A stretch of 34,642 nucleotides of DNA from contig JAFSKF010000021.1 of assembly GCA_017449065.1 (NCBI GenBank), positions 1 through 34,642 on the forward strand, given 5' to 3'. The position numbers and the translations under genes are program-made. The notes beneath the pieces were generated by a model, which did not search any database, was not told where the DNA came from, and saw only the letters and a program-made list of their open reading frames with translations. Shown piece by piece: positions 1 through 4,844 of the stretch. Source of the DNA: Bacteroidales bacterium (lineage in GTDB: Bacteria; Bacteroidota; Bacteroidia; Bacteroidales; UBA3663). The stretch's first letter is position 1, and each line of letters opens with the position of its first letter.

Positions 1-132
1 CAGATAGACGTCCGTGGCCCATGCGCCCGTGCCGAGCCCGGTGAGCATCAGCATGAGGCAGGTCATCACTCTGGCAAGGCGCGGGAATCCCCCTCCCCCT
101 GCCGTCTTCATGAAATTCTTTCTTGTTTTCAT
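1..132 (-). CDS. Exported protein, N-terminus only (runs off window)
   Basis: Reading the minus strand from an ATG at 130-132 gives 44 residues open to the window edge. The start is basic (MKTRKNFMKTAGGGG), followed by a hydrophobic stretch (VMTCLMLMLTGLGTG) and a likely signal peptidase I site at AWA. This is a signal peptide, so the product is exported. A second in-frame Met at residue 8 is an alternative start. The mature part is not in the window, so no function can be given. No clear TAnnTTTG box was found upstream. Confidence 0.6.
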   Translation of the reverse strand, partial: MKTRKNFMKTAGGGGFPRLARVMTCLMLMLTGLGTGAWATDVYL

Positions 133-191
133 AAGCTTGAATTTTTTTAAAATGTGAAACATAAAAGTGAATTATAATAAAGTATTCTTGT

Positions 192-234
192 CGTCGTCGT
201 TCGTTTCGTTCGTCGTCGTTCGTTTCGTTCGTCG
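192..234. repeat. Perfect 19-bp tandem repeat (2.3 copies)
   Basis: The unit CGTCGTCGTTCGTTTCGTT occurs at 192-210 and 211-229 without mismatch and continues for 5 bp. It lies between the exported-protein start and the toxin-antitoxin array. It may be a slippage-prone minisatellite; no coding role is supported. Confidence 0.7.
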
Positions 235-261
235 CCCTCAACATCTGAGACCAAACGGAAA

Positions 262-292
262 CCGCCGAGGCCATCTTTCGATGTCTCGGCGG
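262..292 (-). terminator. Hairpin downstream of toxin-antitoxin array
   Basis: The arms CCGCCGAG (262-269) and CTCGGCGG (285-292) pair perfectly, with further inner pairing (CATC/GATG). The hairpin lies about 30 bp past the last minus-strand stop of the array. The following T-tract is weak (GGTTTCCGTTTGG), so termination is inferred from position. A closely similar stem occurs at 3289-3318. Confidence 0.45.
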
Positions 293-323
293 ATATTATC
301 TTTCGGTGAGGGGGGAAACTTAG

Positions 324-535
324 CTATGCTTCAGGCGATTCGACAGTAATCGTGGTGAAATGGCCCTGCCCGATGTCCTTGATGGTCTGGTCGAGGAACT
401 CGTCGGTGACGTTGCCCATGTCGCTCTTGTCGTAGATGTAGACGAAAGTGAGGCGGGTGTCATCAACGGCCAACTGGATGATGACCCTTCCGCCACCGGG
501 TTGAATTCGTCGGCAAATCGTACTTCGCGTATCAT
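324..535 (-). pseudogene. Frameshifted partner of antitoxin-like gene
   Basis: The ATG (533-535) overlaps the stop of the upstream gene in an ATGA junction, the usual layout of a toxin-antitoxin pair. The first 13 codons read MIREVRFADEFNP. The protein-like sequence then continues in another frame as GGGRVIIQLAVDDTRLTFV and ends ESPEA at TAG 324-326. A one-base loss near 496-502 (the CCCGGTGG run on the minus strand) explains the break. Repaired length would be about 70 residues. I do not recognise the family. The frame-1 continuation is Ser/Thr-rich and looks like out-of-frame translation. A sequencing error or programmed frameshift cannot be excluded. Confidence 0.55.
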
Positions 536-720
536 AGCTTGTCGATGAAGTCCATGGCCTCCTCGACGGTCATTGAGGGTGCCGTCTCTGCCTGTTTCAT
601 GCTGCGCTTGATGGTGTGTGCCAGCTTGTAGGCCTGCTCCATCTGCTGCAGTCTGTTCCAGCGCCGTGTGCTCATACGAACCGTTACGGTTCTCGGTGTT
701 CTGCTGATGATTGCTTCCAT
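532..720 (-). CDS. Small antitoxin-like protein (62 aa)
   Basis: A 62-residue basic protein that ends in an acidic helix (TVEEAMDFIDKL). Its N-terminal part (RTPRTVTVRMSTRRW) could be a DNA-binding strand or helix, and the rest looks like a toxin-neutralising helix. It overlaps the next gene by 4 bp (ATGA), as antitoxin/toxin pairs commonly do, and its start lies inside the same leader repeat that precedes the two other first genes of this array. The antitoxin role is inferred from size, coupling and array context, not from a recognised family. Its downstream partner is frameshifted, so it may be an orphan. Confidence 0.6.
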   Translation of the reverse strand: MEAIISRTPRTVTVRMSTRRWNRLQQMEQAYKLAHTIKRSMKQAETAPSMTVEEAMDFIDKL

Positions 721-760
721 AATCGTATCGTTTTAATTATCTTTCTGTAGGGGTGTCGGG
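717..760. repeat. Leader repeat, copy A
   Basis: This 44-bp sequence is the same as 1180-1224 except for one T in a homopolymer run. It includes the start codon of the 62-residue gene and its 5' leader (AAAACGATACGATT before ATG, minus strand). A 20-bp subset recurs at 1909-1928. It is a translation-start leader copied with each module or a recombination site between modules. Confidence 0.8.
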
Positions 761-772
761 GAGCGGTATCGG

Positions 773-907
773 TTACCGTTTCTTACCCTTGCCGAAGATG
801 TCGGCATGGGTGCCCGTGCGATAAAGTGAGATGATGCGTATCTCGGTGTCCTTCTCGTAGAGCAATAGCCAGTCGGGGTTGGTTTGATTGTAAACTTTGC
901 CATCGTG
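773..907 (-). pseudogene. yafQ: C-terminal remnant of YafQ-type RelE-superfamily toxin
   Basis: Directly after the stop of the antitoxin-like gene, and in the same frame, the minus strand reads HDGKVYNQTNPDWLLLYEKD followed by TEIRIISLYRTGTHADIF and GKGKKR, then stop at 773-775. The elements PDWLLLY and RTGTHADIF match the C-terminal half of YafQ-family mRNA interferases (compare PDWxLIY and RTGSHSDLF in the E. coli family). About the first half of a normal 90-residue toxin is missing, and no start codon exists in frame. The His/Asp of the final motif are kept. It should be inactive unless reached by stop readthrough. The neighbouring antitoxin gene is intact. Confidence 0.75.
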
Positions 908-1183
908 TCAAAGGGCTTCGCACCAGGCTTTGAACTCGTCCATCGACTTCATCTCATACACCGGCTCTTTGCCGCTGTGCACGTCCTCGATGAGTTTCAT
1001 CGTCTCGTCGTTGAGATACTCGCCCGTCTCAGGGTCGTAGAGGCGGGGCTTCATTTTCTGCTTTTGCACCTTGGTCACGCCCTTGAGCATGCTGATGGCC
1101 TTCTTGATGTCCTTCAGCATCGACATGTCGCTGATGCTTACCAGCAGTTGGCCTTCACGGGGATAAGTCGTTGTTGTTGCCAT
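908..1183 (-). CDS. Antitoxin-like protein of YafQ-type module (91 aa)
   Basis: A 91-residue protein starting MATTTTYPREGQ. A basic middle segment (residues 30-47, rich in Lys) is followed by an acidic C-terminal part (SMDEFKAWCEAL). Size, position and the YafQ remnant that follows in the same frame point to the antitoxin of a RelE/YafQ module: a DNA-binding dimer at the N-terminus and toxin-wrapping at the C-terminus would be expected. The start is fixed by the leader repeat (ATG at 1181-1183), which is shared with the other two first genes. The toxin it would neutralise is broken here, so it may now be an orphan or act on a related toxin elsewhere. Confidence 0.7.
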   Translation of the reverse strand: MATTTTYPREGQLLVSISDMSMLKDIKKAISMLKGVTKVQKQKMKPRLYDPETGEYLNDETMKLIEDVHSGKEPVYEMKSMDEFKAWCEAL

Positions 1184-1224
1184 AATCGTATCGTTTTTAA
1201 TTATCTTTCTGTAGGGGTGTCGGG
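1180..1224. repeat. Leader repeat, copy B
   Basis: This 45-bp direct repeat of 717-760 spans the start codon and 5' leader of the 91-residue antitoxin-like gene. Together with copy A it brackets the YafQ-type module exactly, so recombination between copies would remove that module cleanly. Confidence 0.8.
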
Positions 1225-1241
1225 TGTGGGCTGACTGACTG

Positions 1242-1652
1242 CTAATCAGTCGTCAGCATCCTAAGCATTTCGGCAGGCGTCACGACGATGGGGGTTCGTG
1301 GGAAGTGCTTCAGGTTGCCCGTCACCACATAGGAGCCGTCCTTAGCCAGCGCCACCTCGTAGAACACGCGGTCGTCGGGGTCGGGAAAGTCCTCGCTGCT
1401 CGTCGTGGGGTCGAGGTGTATGCCGGTCTTCACCAGATCGATGACGGCCTGTATGCGGTCGTCGCTGAAGTCGAACTTCGAGCGGTGCAGCACCTCGTCG
1501 TACTCGCTCAGGATGTCGTCGTTGTAGAGCAGCACGATGCGACGGTCGAGCACGTAGTCCAGCAGGGCAACCGTTGGCGAGTCTGCCCGCCGGGTCATCA
1601 GGGCCGACACGAGGACATTGGTGTCGAACACGGCGTAGAATGTCATCTTCAT
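1242..1652 (-). CDS. PIN-domain ribonuclease toxin
   Basis: A 136-residue single PIN domain of the 'putative toxin, PIN family' type (COG1569). The predicted Mg-binding acids are visible: Asp10 in FDTNVLVSAL, Glu50/Glu53 in the LSEYDEVL helix, and Asp93/Asp94 in FPDPDDRVF, followed by the conserved TGNLKHFP turn (Asn113). Such proteins are toxic endoribonucleases held in check by the upstream antitoxin. The gene starts inside the antitoxin's stop (ATGA, 1649-1652), so translation is coupled. A second Met two codons in is an alternative start. Length and motifs are complete, so this is the only module in the array with an apparently working toxin. Confidence 0.88.
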   Translation of the reverse strand: MKMTFYAVFDTNVLVSALMTRRADSPTVALLDYVLDRRIVLLYNDDILSEYDEVLHRSKFDFSDDRIQAVIDLVKTGIHLDPTTSSEDFPDPDDRVFYEVALAKDGSYVVTGNLKHFPRTPIVVTPAEMLRMLTTD

Positions 1653-1912
1653 ACCGTTCCTTTTCTTGCGGCCCTGGCCTGTCGGATTTCTTCGTTGATT
1701 TCGTCGAGCGTCATGTCGGCGTTGCCGTTCTGCTCGCTCTGCAGCCGCATGGCCTCTATGGCCTGGCGCGCCTTCTGCGCAGACTGCTGCTCTTGCTGCT
1801 GGGCTGCGAAGAGCGACCTTACGTAGGCAATCATCTTACGCAGCATCTCGTCGCTGTCGAGCATCGGATTCAATTCGCGGAACAGTTCCGCACGTAGTTG
1901 CATTGTCTCCAT
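1649..1912 (-). CDS. Antitoxin of PIN module
   Basis: An 87-residue, mostly helical protein with a Gln/Ala-rich middle (residues 55-75) and the C-terminal segment MTLDEINEEIRQARAARKG, typical of antitoxins paired with COG1569-type PIN toxins in Bacteroidota. It is the first gene of the array. It overlaps the PIN gene by 4 bp and lies downstream of a TATCTTTG promoter box with an adjacent inverted repeat, a usual arrangement for autoregulation. The antitoxin assignment rests on position and size; the DNA-binding fold is not obvious by eye. Confidence 0.75.
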   Translation of the reverse strand: METMQLRAELFRELNPMLDSDEMLRKMIAYVRSLFAAQQQEQQSAQKARQAIEAMRLQSEQNGNADMTLDEINEEIRQARAARKGTV

Positions 1913-1928
1913 AATCGTATCGTTTTTA
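1909..1928. repeat. Leader repeat, short copy C
   Basis: The 20 bp CCATAATCGTATCGTTTTTA match copies A and B at the start codon of the PIN-module antitoxin. The rest of the longer repeat is absent, because here the leader joins the promoter directly. Confidence 0.75.
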
Positions 1929-1941
1929 CAGTTTCACGCTG

Positions 1942-1969
1942 CAAAGATAAGCATTTTCCGCGAAAATGC
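1942..1969 (-). promoter_or_regulatory. Promoter -7 box and candidate operator of TA array
   Basis: TATCTTTG (1942-1949, minus strand) matches the Bacteroidota -7 consensus TAnnTTTG and lies 30 bp upstream of the antitoxin ATG. Immediately upstream, GCATTTTC and GAAAATGC (1951-1969) form an inverted repeat with a 3-bp centre, sitting between the -7 box and the expected -33 position. No TTG is found at the -33 position. A palindrome in this place is typical of antitoxin/toxin autorepression. Confidence 0.6.
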
Positions 1970-1976
1970 CTCCTTT

Positions 1977-2060
1977 TTTAACATGAATTGCCACGATTTG
2001 CCCACGAATTATCCGTGAATGGTAAATTACATGGGCATTATATGGCAATTACATGTTAAA
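1977..2060. repeat. 84-bp imperfect palindrome (dispersed-repeat-like)
   Basis: The left arm at 1977-1993 (TTTAACATGAATTGCCA) is repeated inverted at 2043-2060 with one inserted base. The interior holds further AATTGCC/ACGAATTATCCGTG-type sequence. This resembles the AT-rich stem-loop repeats scattered between genes in Bacteroides-related genomes. It carries no ORF. The remainder of the gap to the next stop (2061-2120) shows only a 5-bp mini-hairpin. Confidence 0.6.
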
Positions 2061-2120
2061 CTCCTTCAGGAGAATAATATCCGTAATGTCTCAGTATGTC
2101 AAAGATCGTGCAAGTTTGTT

Positions 2121-2288
2121 TTAGCCTTTGCTGAGGTGCCGCCTTTCGTCTTCCTTATTATAGGATTTATAGTGGAACGGCCAGCCGCGGTGCTGGCAGC
2201 GGTATATCTCGCCGTCCTCGTCGATCGCGTCGCGAGGCATCTCGAAGGAGGTCTCCCTCCTGCATTTCGGGCATTTTATTGTTGTCAT
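2121..2288 (-). CDS. Small zinc-ribbon-like protein (55 aa)
   Basis: From the Met at 2286-2288 (MTTIKCPKCRRETSFEMPRD) the product has 55 residues: a CPKC knuckle, an acidic spacer, then YRCQHRGWPFHYKS. It looks like a rubredoxin-style zinc ribbon in which the second knuckle would normally be CxxC; here it reads CQHR, so the fourth ligand is Arg unless His replaces it. An upstream Met at 2333 would add a tract encoded by 9-bp tandem repeats and is less likely. It follows the membrane-protein gene on the same strand after 63 bp. Function unknown. Confidence 0.6.
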   Translation of the reverse strand: MTTIKCPKCRRETSFEMPRDAIDEDGEIYRCQHRGWPFHYKSYNKEDERRHLSKG

Positions 2289-2301
2289 TACTCTTTTTTT
2301 A

Positions 2302-2328
2302 GAAGTTATCGAAGTTAAAGAAGTTAAA
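2302..2328. repeat. 9-bp tandem repeat, three copies
   Basis: GAAGTTATC, GAAGTTAAA and GAAGTTAAA follow each other directly in the leader of the zinc-ribbon gene. This is a likely slippage tract that could vary leader length. Confidence 0.6.
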
Positions 2329-2351
2329 GACATTCCTGTCTCCTCGTCTTC

Positions 2352-3056
2352 TCAGAACTCCTCCAGTTCCTCCAGCGTCTCCACCCTCCAAACGAGGAAG
2401 GTGATGATGACGAGCGTGTTCACCTGCGCCAGGTACTCCGTGAGGAGTGCGCCGCCGTTGGTCGAGTACGCCATGTGGACAAACAGGATGAAGGCCAGCA
2501 GGAGCAGACTCTGCCACACCTCCTTGCGCTCAAGGTTGGCATAGTTGTCGAGCAGCCAGCGCCCGTACTGCCGCACCGCCCGCACGTAGCACACCACGAA
2601 CACCAGGGCCACCACGGCCATGTACCACTCCACCGCCACCTCGAACACGTCGCTGCGCAGGGCGATGCACACCACGGCCAGCACCGCCACCGGTGCCACT
2701 GCCGCCCACACGGGCCAGAGCGGTCGCCGCCGGTCTTGCAGCATCCGAAGGAGCACGCACATCATCAGCGGCACGAACGTCAGCCGGTCGAGCGTGATGG
2801 CCACGATGTTGCGCACCAGCCGGTCGTCGGTCAGCCAGACCGGTCCCAGCACCGCCCACCACACGTGGCTGGCGAACACCGAAAGCAGGAACGCCGCCGT
2901 CCACCACCGCAACGCGCGGCTCGAACTCATCTCGTCGCCCACCACGGCATTGCCCCGTCGCCAGAGCAGATACACCGCCGCCACCAGCGCGAACCACGCC
3001 GCCGCGCCGTAGAGCATCAGGAAAAACGCATCACTTAGTCCTTGGTATTCGTACAT
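2352..3056 (-). CDS. Membrane-domain-only paralogue of the adjacent AraC-type regulator
   Basis: A 234-residue integral membrane protein with six to seven hydrophobic segments. Along its whole length it follows the N-terminal 240 residues of the regulator encoded at 3332-4585: shared elements include LLRRGNA, LRxW, SHVWW, LLRMLQDRRR.xWPV, RxYGRWLxDNYAxLExKxVW and WRVETLxxLEE. It stops just where the regulator's linker and DNA-binding domain would begin, so it has no HTH. It may be a sensor subunit, a decoy that hetero-oligomerises with the full-length protein, or a gene that lost its 3' end. A weak -7 box (TAACTTCG, 3090-3097) precedes it. The duplicate is co-oriented with the regulator. Confidence 0.75.
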   Translation of the reverse strand: MYEYQGLSDAFFLMLYGAAAWFALVAAVYLLWRRGNAVVGDEMSSSRALRWWTAAFLLSVFASHVWWAVLGPVWLTDDRLVRNIVAITLDRLTFVPLMMCVLLRMLQDRRRPLWPVWAAVAPVAVLAVVCIALRSDVFEVAVEWYMAVVALVFVVCYVRAVRQYGRWLLDNYANLERKEVWQSLLLLAFILFVHMAYSTNGGALLTEYLAQVNTLVIITFLVWRVETLEELEEF

Positions 3057-3145
3057 AAATCTAAGGTTTTAGCCGTTATTTTTTGCCCACGAAGTTACGA
3101 AAAAATTCCCGATTCCACCGCGCCCGATTCGGCCGCCGCGAAAAG

Positions 3146-3239
3146 TTTTGTAAATCTTGAAACAACTTTTTACGATTTTGAAAGTCGCCCCGGATTTTTG
3201 TAAATTTTGAGACTTCGGATTGTAAATTTTGAAAGTCTG
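3146..3239. repeat. Four degenerate direct repeats upstream of the membrane paralogue
   Basis: Copies of a TTGTAAATTTTGAAAGTC-like motif start near 3146, 3167, 3195 and 3219. Key matches are TTGTAAAT (copies 1, 3 and 4) and TTTTGAAAGTC (copies 2 and 4). Spacing is about 22, 28 and 22 bp. An ORF can be read through on the minus strand but it is low-complexity and probably not real. The array lies between the regulator's terminator and the paralogue's start. Confidence 0.55.
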
Positions 3240-3280
3240 GATGCTGGGGATTTGATGATTTTAAGGGTTGAAACGGGCAC

Positions 3281-3318
3281 AAAAAAGTCCGCCGAAACTC
3301 CTTTCGGAATCTCGGCGG
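3281..3318 (-). terminator. Intrinsic terminator of the AraC-type regulator
   Basis: On the minus strand CCGCCGA and TCGGCGG (plus coordinates 3312-3318 and 3289-3295) form a stem, with inner TCCGAAAGGA pairing. A run of six T follows (3281-3286). It lies 14 bp past the regulator's stop codon. Confidence 0.75.
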
Positions 3319-3331
3319 ATCGATAAATCAT

Positions 3332-4585
3332 TTATTTCTTTTTACTTGATTTCCCTAAACAATTACCCCCCCCCGTGTCGTGCATCCAGGCGGTCTGACC
3401 CGTACGCTGCTTGAAGGCGAGGCTGAAGGTACTGTAACTATGATAACCGCTCTCGCTGGCTAACTGCTGGGCGACGATGGGCTGACCGGCAGCGGCGAGT
3501 TCTTGGTAGCGGCTGATGAAGTGGTTGATGCGCAGGTTGTTGATATAGGTATTGTAGGTGATGCCCTGACGTGAGAAATACTGGCTGAGGTACGAGCGGT
3601 TGGTGCCTATCGTCTGGGCCAACTGCTGCAAGGTGAGGTCGTGCTGTAGGTAGAGTTGCGTGTCCACGCAGTGCTTTGACAGCAGCCGTTCGATTCGGGA
3701 GAGGTCGATAGTGATGGGACTTGCCGACTCTCCAGACCCTCCCCCAACAGACTCTCCCCCTGCTCCTCCCTGTGAGGGAGGGGAGTAGATAGTTTTATCG
3801 CTTGTTCCTGCACTTGAGTCTGACTGCTCCCCCTCCTTCACAGGGAGGGGTTGGGGGAGGGTTTCCTCCAACTGTGGCAACGTCTCCACACGCCACAGTA
3901 GCAGACCGAACAGCACGAGTTCGGTGAAATGCAACAGGAACATCATGAGGGTGGTGTCGATGTCAACGAGCGTGTAGAGCATGAACAGCAACAGACAGGC
4001 GAGTGTCACCACCTGACTCAGCCACACCTTCTTATTCTCCAGGTCGGCATAGTTGTCGTTCAGCCAGCGCCCGTAGCGTCTGACAGCGAACACCATATAG
4101 ACGGTGAAGAGCAGGTAGAGCAACATGATGTAGGCGATGGCAATGAGCATGATCTGATAACTGGGATGAAACAAAAGTACCCCCCCCAGTGCCACAAATG
4201 GCACCATGGCCACGAAGACGGGCCAGATGCGCCGCCGGCGGTCCTGCAGCATGGAGAGCAGTGTGCCGGCGAGGGTGGTGAGCAGCGTCACACAGTCGAG
4301 CACCACTACCGCCATATAGCCCGCGGAATGGACCATGGCGTCCAAGGAATGAAAGTCGCGGGAATAGACGTAGAAGAAATACCACCACACATGCCCCAGC
4401 GCTGCCATGATGAAGAACGACGCAGCCCACCGGCGCAACCGCAACGGCGGCGTGACATCGGGTGCGAAGGCATTGCCCCGGCGCAGCAGCAGGTAGAGAG
4501 CCGCGATGAGCGGCACCGCCCCCGTCACGCCGTAGATGATGAAAAACAGTATCAGCTGTAAAGGTGTATGTCCGAGCAGATTCAT
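3332..4585 (-). CDS. Membrane-anchored AraC-family transcriptional regulator
   Basis: A 417-residue protein. Residues 8-235 hold about seven hydrophobic segments with short basic loops (SMLQDRRRRI, RRYGRWLNDNY). Residues 240-290 form a low-complexity Pro/Gly/Ser linker, and residues 295-400 form an AraC-type double HTH (LTLQQLAQTIGTNRSYLSQY, then VAQQLASESGYHSYSTFSLA and FKQRTG). Integral-membrane N-termini fused to AraC HTH domains are common in Bacteroidota and couple a membrane signal to transcription. The C-terminal tail is Lys-rich. The gene is transcribed away from the LuxR-type regulator and is followed by a terminator and by its own HTH-less paralogue. The ligand is unknown. The linker is encoded by an inverted repeat pair that looks like an inserted mobile repeat. 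Confidence 0.88.
   Translation of the reverse strand: MNLLGHTPLQLILFFIIYGVTGAVPLIAALYLLLRRGNAFAPDVTPPLRLRRWAASFFIMAALGHVWWYFFYVYSRDFHSLDAMVHSAGYMAVVVLDCVTLLTTLAGTLLSMLQDRRRRIWPVFVAMVPFVALGGVLLFHPSYQIMLIAIAYIMLLYLLFTVYMVFAVRRYGRWLNDNYADLENKKVWLSQVVTLACLLLFMLYTLVDIDTTLMMFLLHFTELVLFGLLLWRVETLPQLEETLPQPLPVKEGEQSDSSAGTSDKTIYSPPSQGGAGGESVGGGSGESASPITIDLSRIERLLSKHCVDTQLYLQHDLTLQQLAQTIGTNRSYLSQYFSRQGITYNTYINNLRINHFISRYQELAAAGQPIVAQQLASESGYHSYSTFSLAFKQRTGQTAWMHDTGGGNCLGKSSKKK
3736..3862. repeat. Inverted GC-rich repeat pair inside the AraC regulator linker
   Basis: The arm at 3736-3786 contains ACCCTCCCCCAAC and CCTCCCTGTGAGGGAGGGG. The arm at 3827-3862 contains the inverse elements (CCTTCACAGGGAGGGG, TTGGGGGAGGGT). 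They translate in frame into the flexible linker (PLPVKEGE and SPPSQGGAGGES). Such CCCTCCTTCACAGGGAGG sequences occur as dispersed intergenic repeats in related genomes. Here two copies in opposite orientation sit in coding sequence and could form a large stem-loop. Confidence 0.65.
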
Positions 4586-4607
4586 TTATATTCTCATAAT
4601 TTGGGTG

Positions 4608-4615
4608 CAAAGATA
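4608..4615 (-). promoter_or_regulatory. -7 box of the AraC-type regulator
   Basis: TATCTTTG on the minus strand, 23 bp upstream of the ATG at 4583-4585. No well-placed -33 TTG is present (nearest spacing 23 bp), which may mean activator dependence. Confidence 0.6.
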
Positions 4616-4681
4616 CGCATTTTTAGCAAATAATCGCCCAAAATGTTCGATTTTTACGAAATTTTCTGCATAAGTTTTTGC

Positions 4682-4743
4682 TTTTGTCTCGTCTTCTTCC
4701 ATCACCGAGACAAAACGAAAACCGCCGAATTCATGTTCTTCGG
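4682..4743. other. Hairpins in the divergent intergenic region
   Basis: TTTTGTCTCG (4682-4691) and CGAGACAAAA (4706-4715) form a perfect 10-bp stem, followed by CGAAAACCGCCGAA with a short second stem (CCGAA/TTCGG). The GAGAC-AAACG-AAACCGCCGA string also occurs at 247-269, so this is a related, partly decayed copy of the hairpin element seen at 262-292 and 3289-3318. The site lies between divergent promoters, so it is unlikely to be a simple terminator. Confidence 0.5.
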
Positions 4744-4769
4744 GACGAAATTGCCTCAGATTAGGAACC

Positions 4770-4826
4770 TGCAAACGAAATGCAAACACAGATTCTTGAT
4801 GTTTTCGTCAGGAATCTGTATCTTTG
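4770..4826 (+). promoter_or_regulatory. Promoter of the LuxR-type regulator with two TGCAAAC repeats
   Basis: TGCAAAC occurs at 4770 and 4781 (11 bp apart). TTG at 4796-4798 is followed after exactly 20 bp by TATCTTTG (4819-4826), a full Bacteroidota promoter. An inverted repeat ACAGATTC/GAATCTGT (4788-4795 and 4812-4819) overlaps the -33/-7 spacer. Transcription would begin only about 10-15 bp before the ATG at 4845. The last repeat lies 15 bp before the TTG, the same distance as at the downstream gene. Confidence 0.75.
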
Positions 4827-4844
4827 TGCCCAAAAACAGGAGAT

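Noticed and set aside
3076..3282. 68-residue minus-strand frame between the two membrane-protein genes
   Set aside because: It is produced by the degenerate direct repeats (repeated Lys/Phe/Gln), lies next to a terminator, and has no start context.
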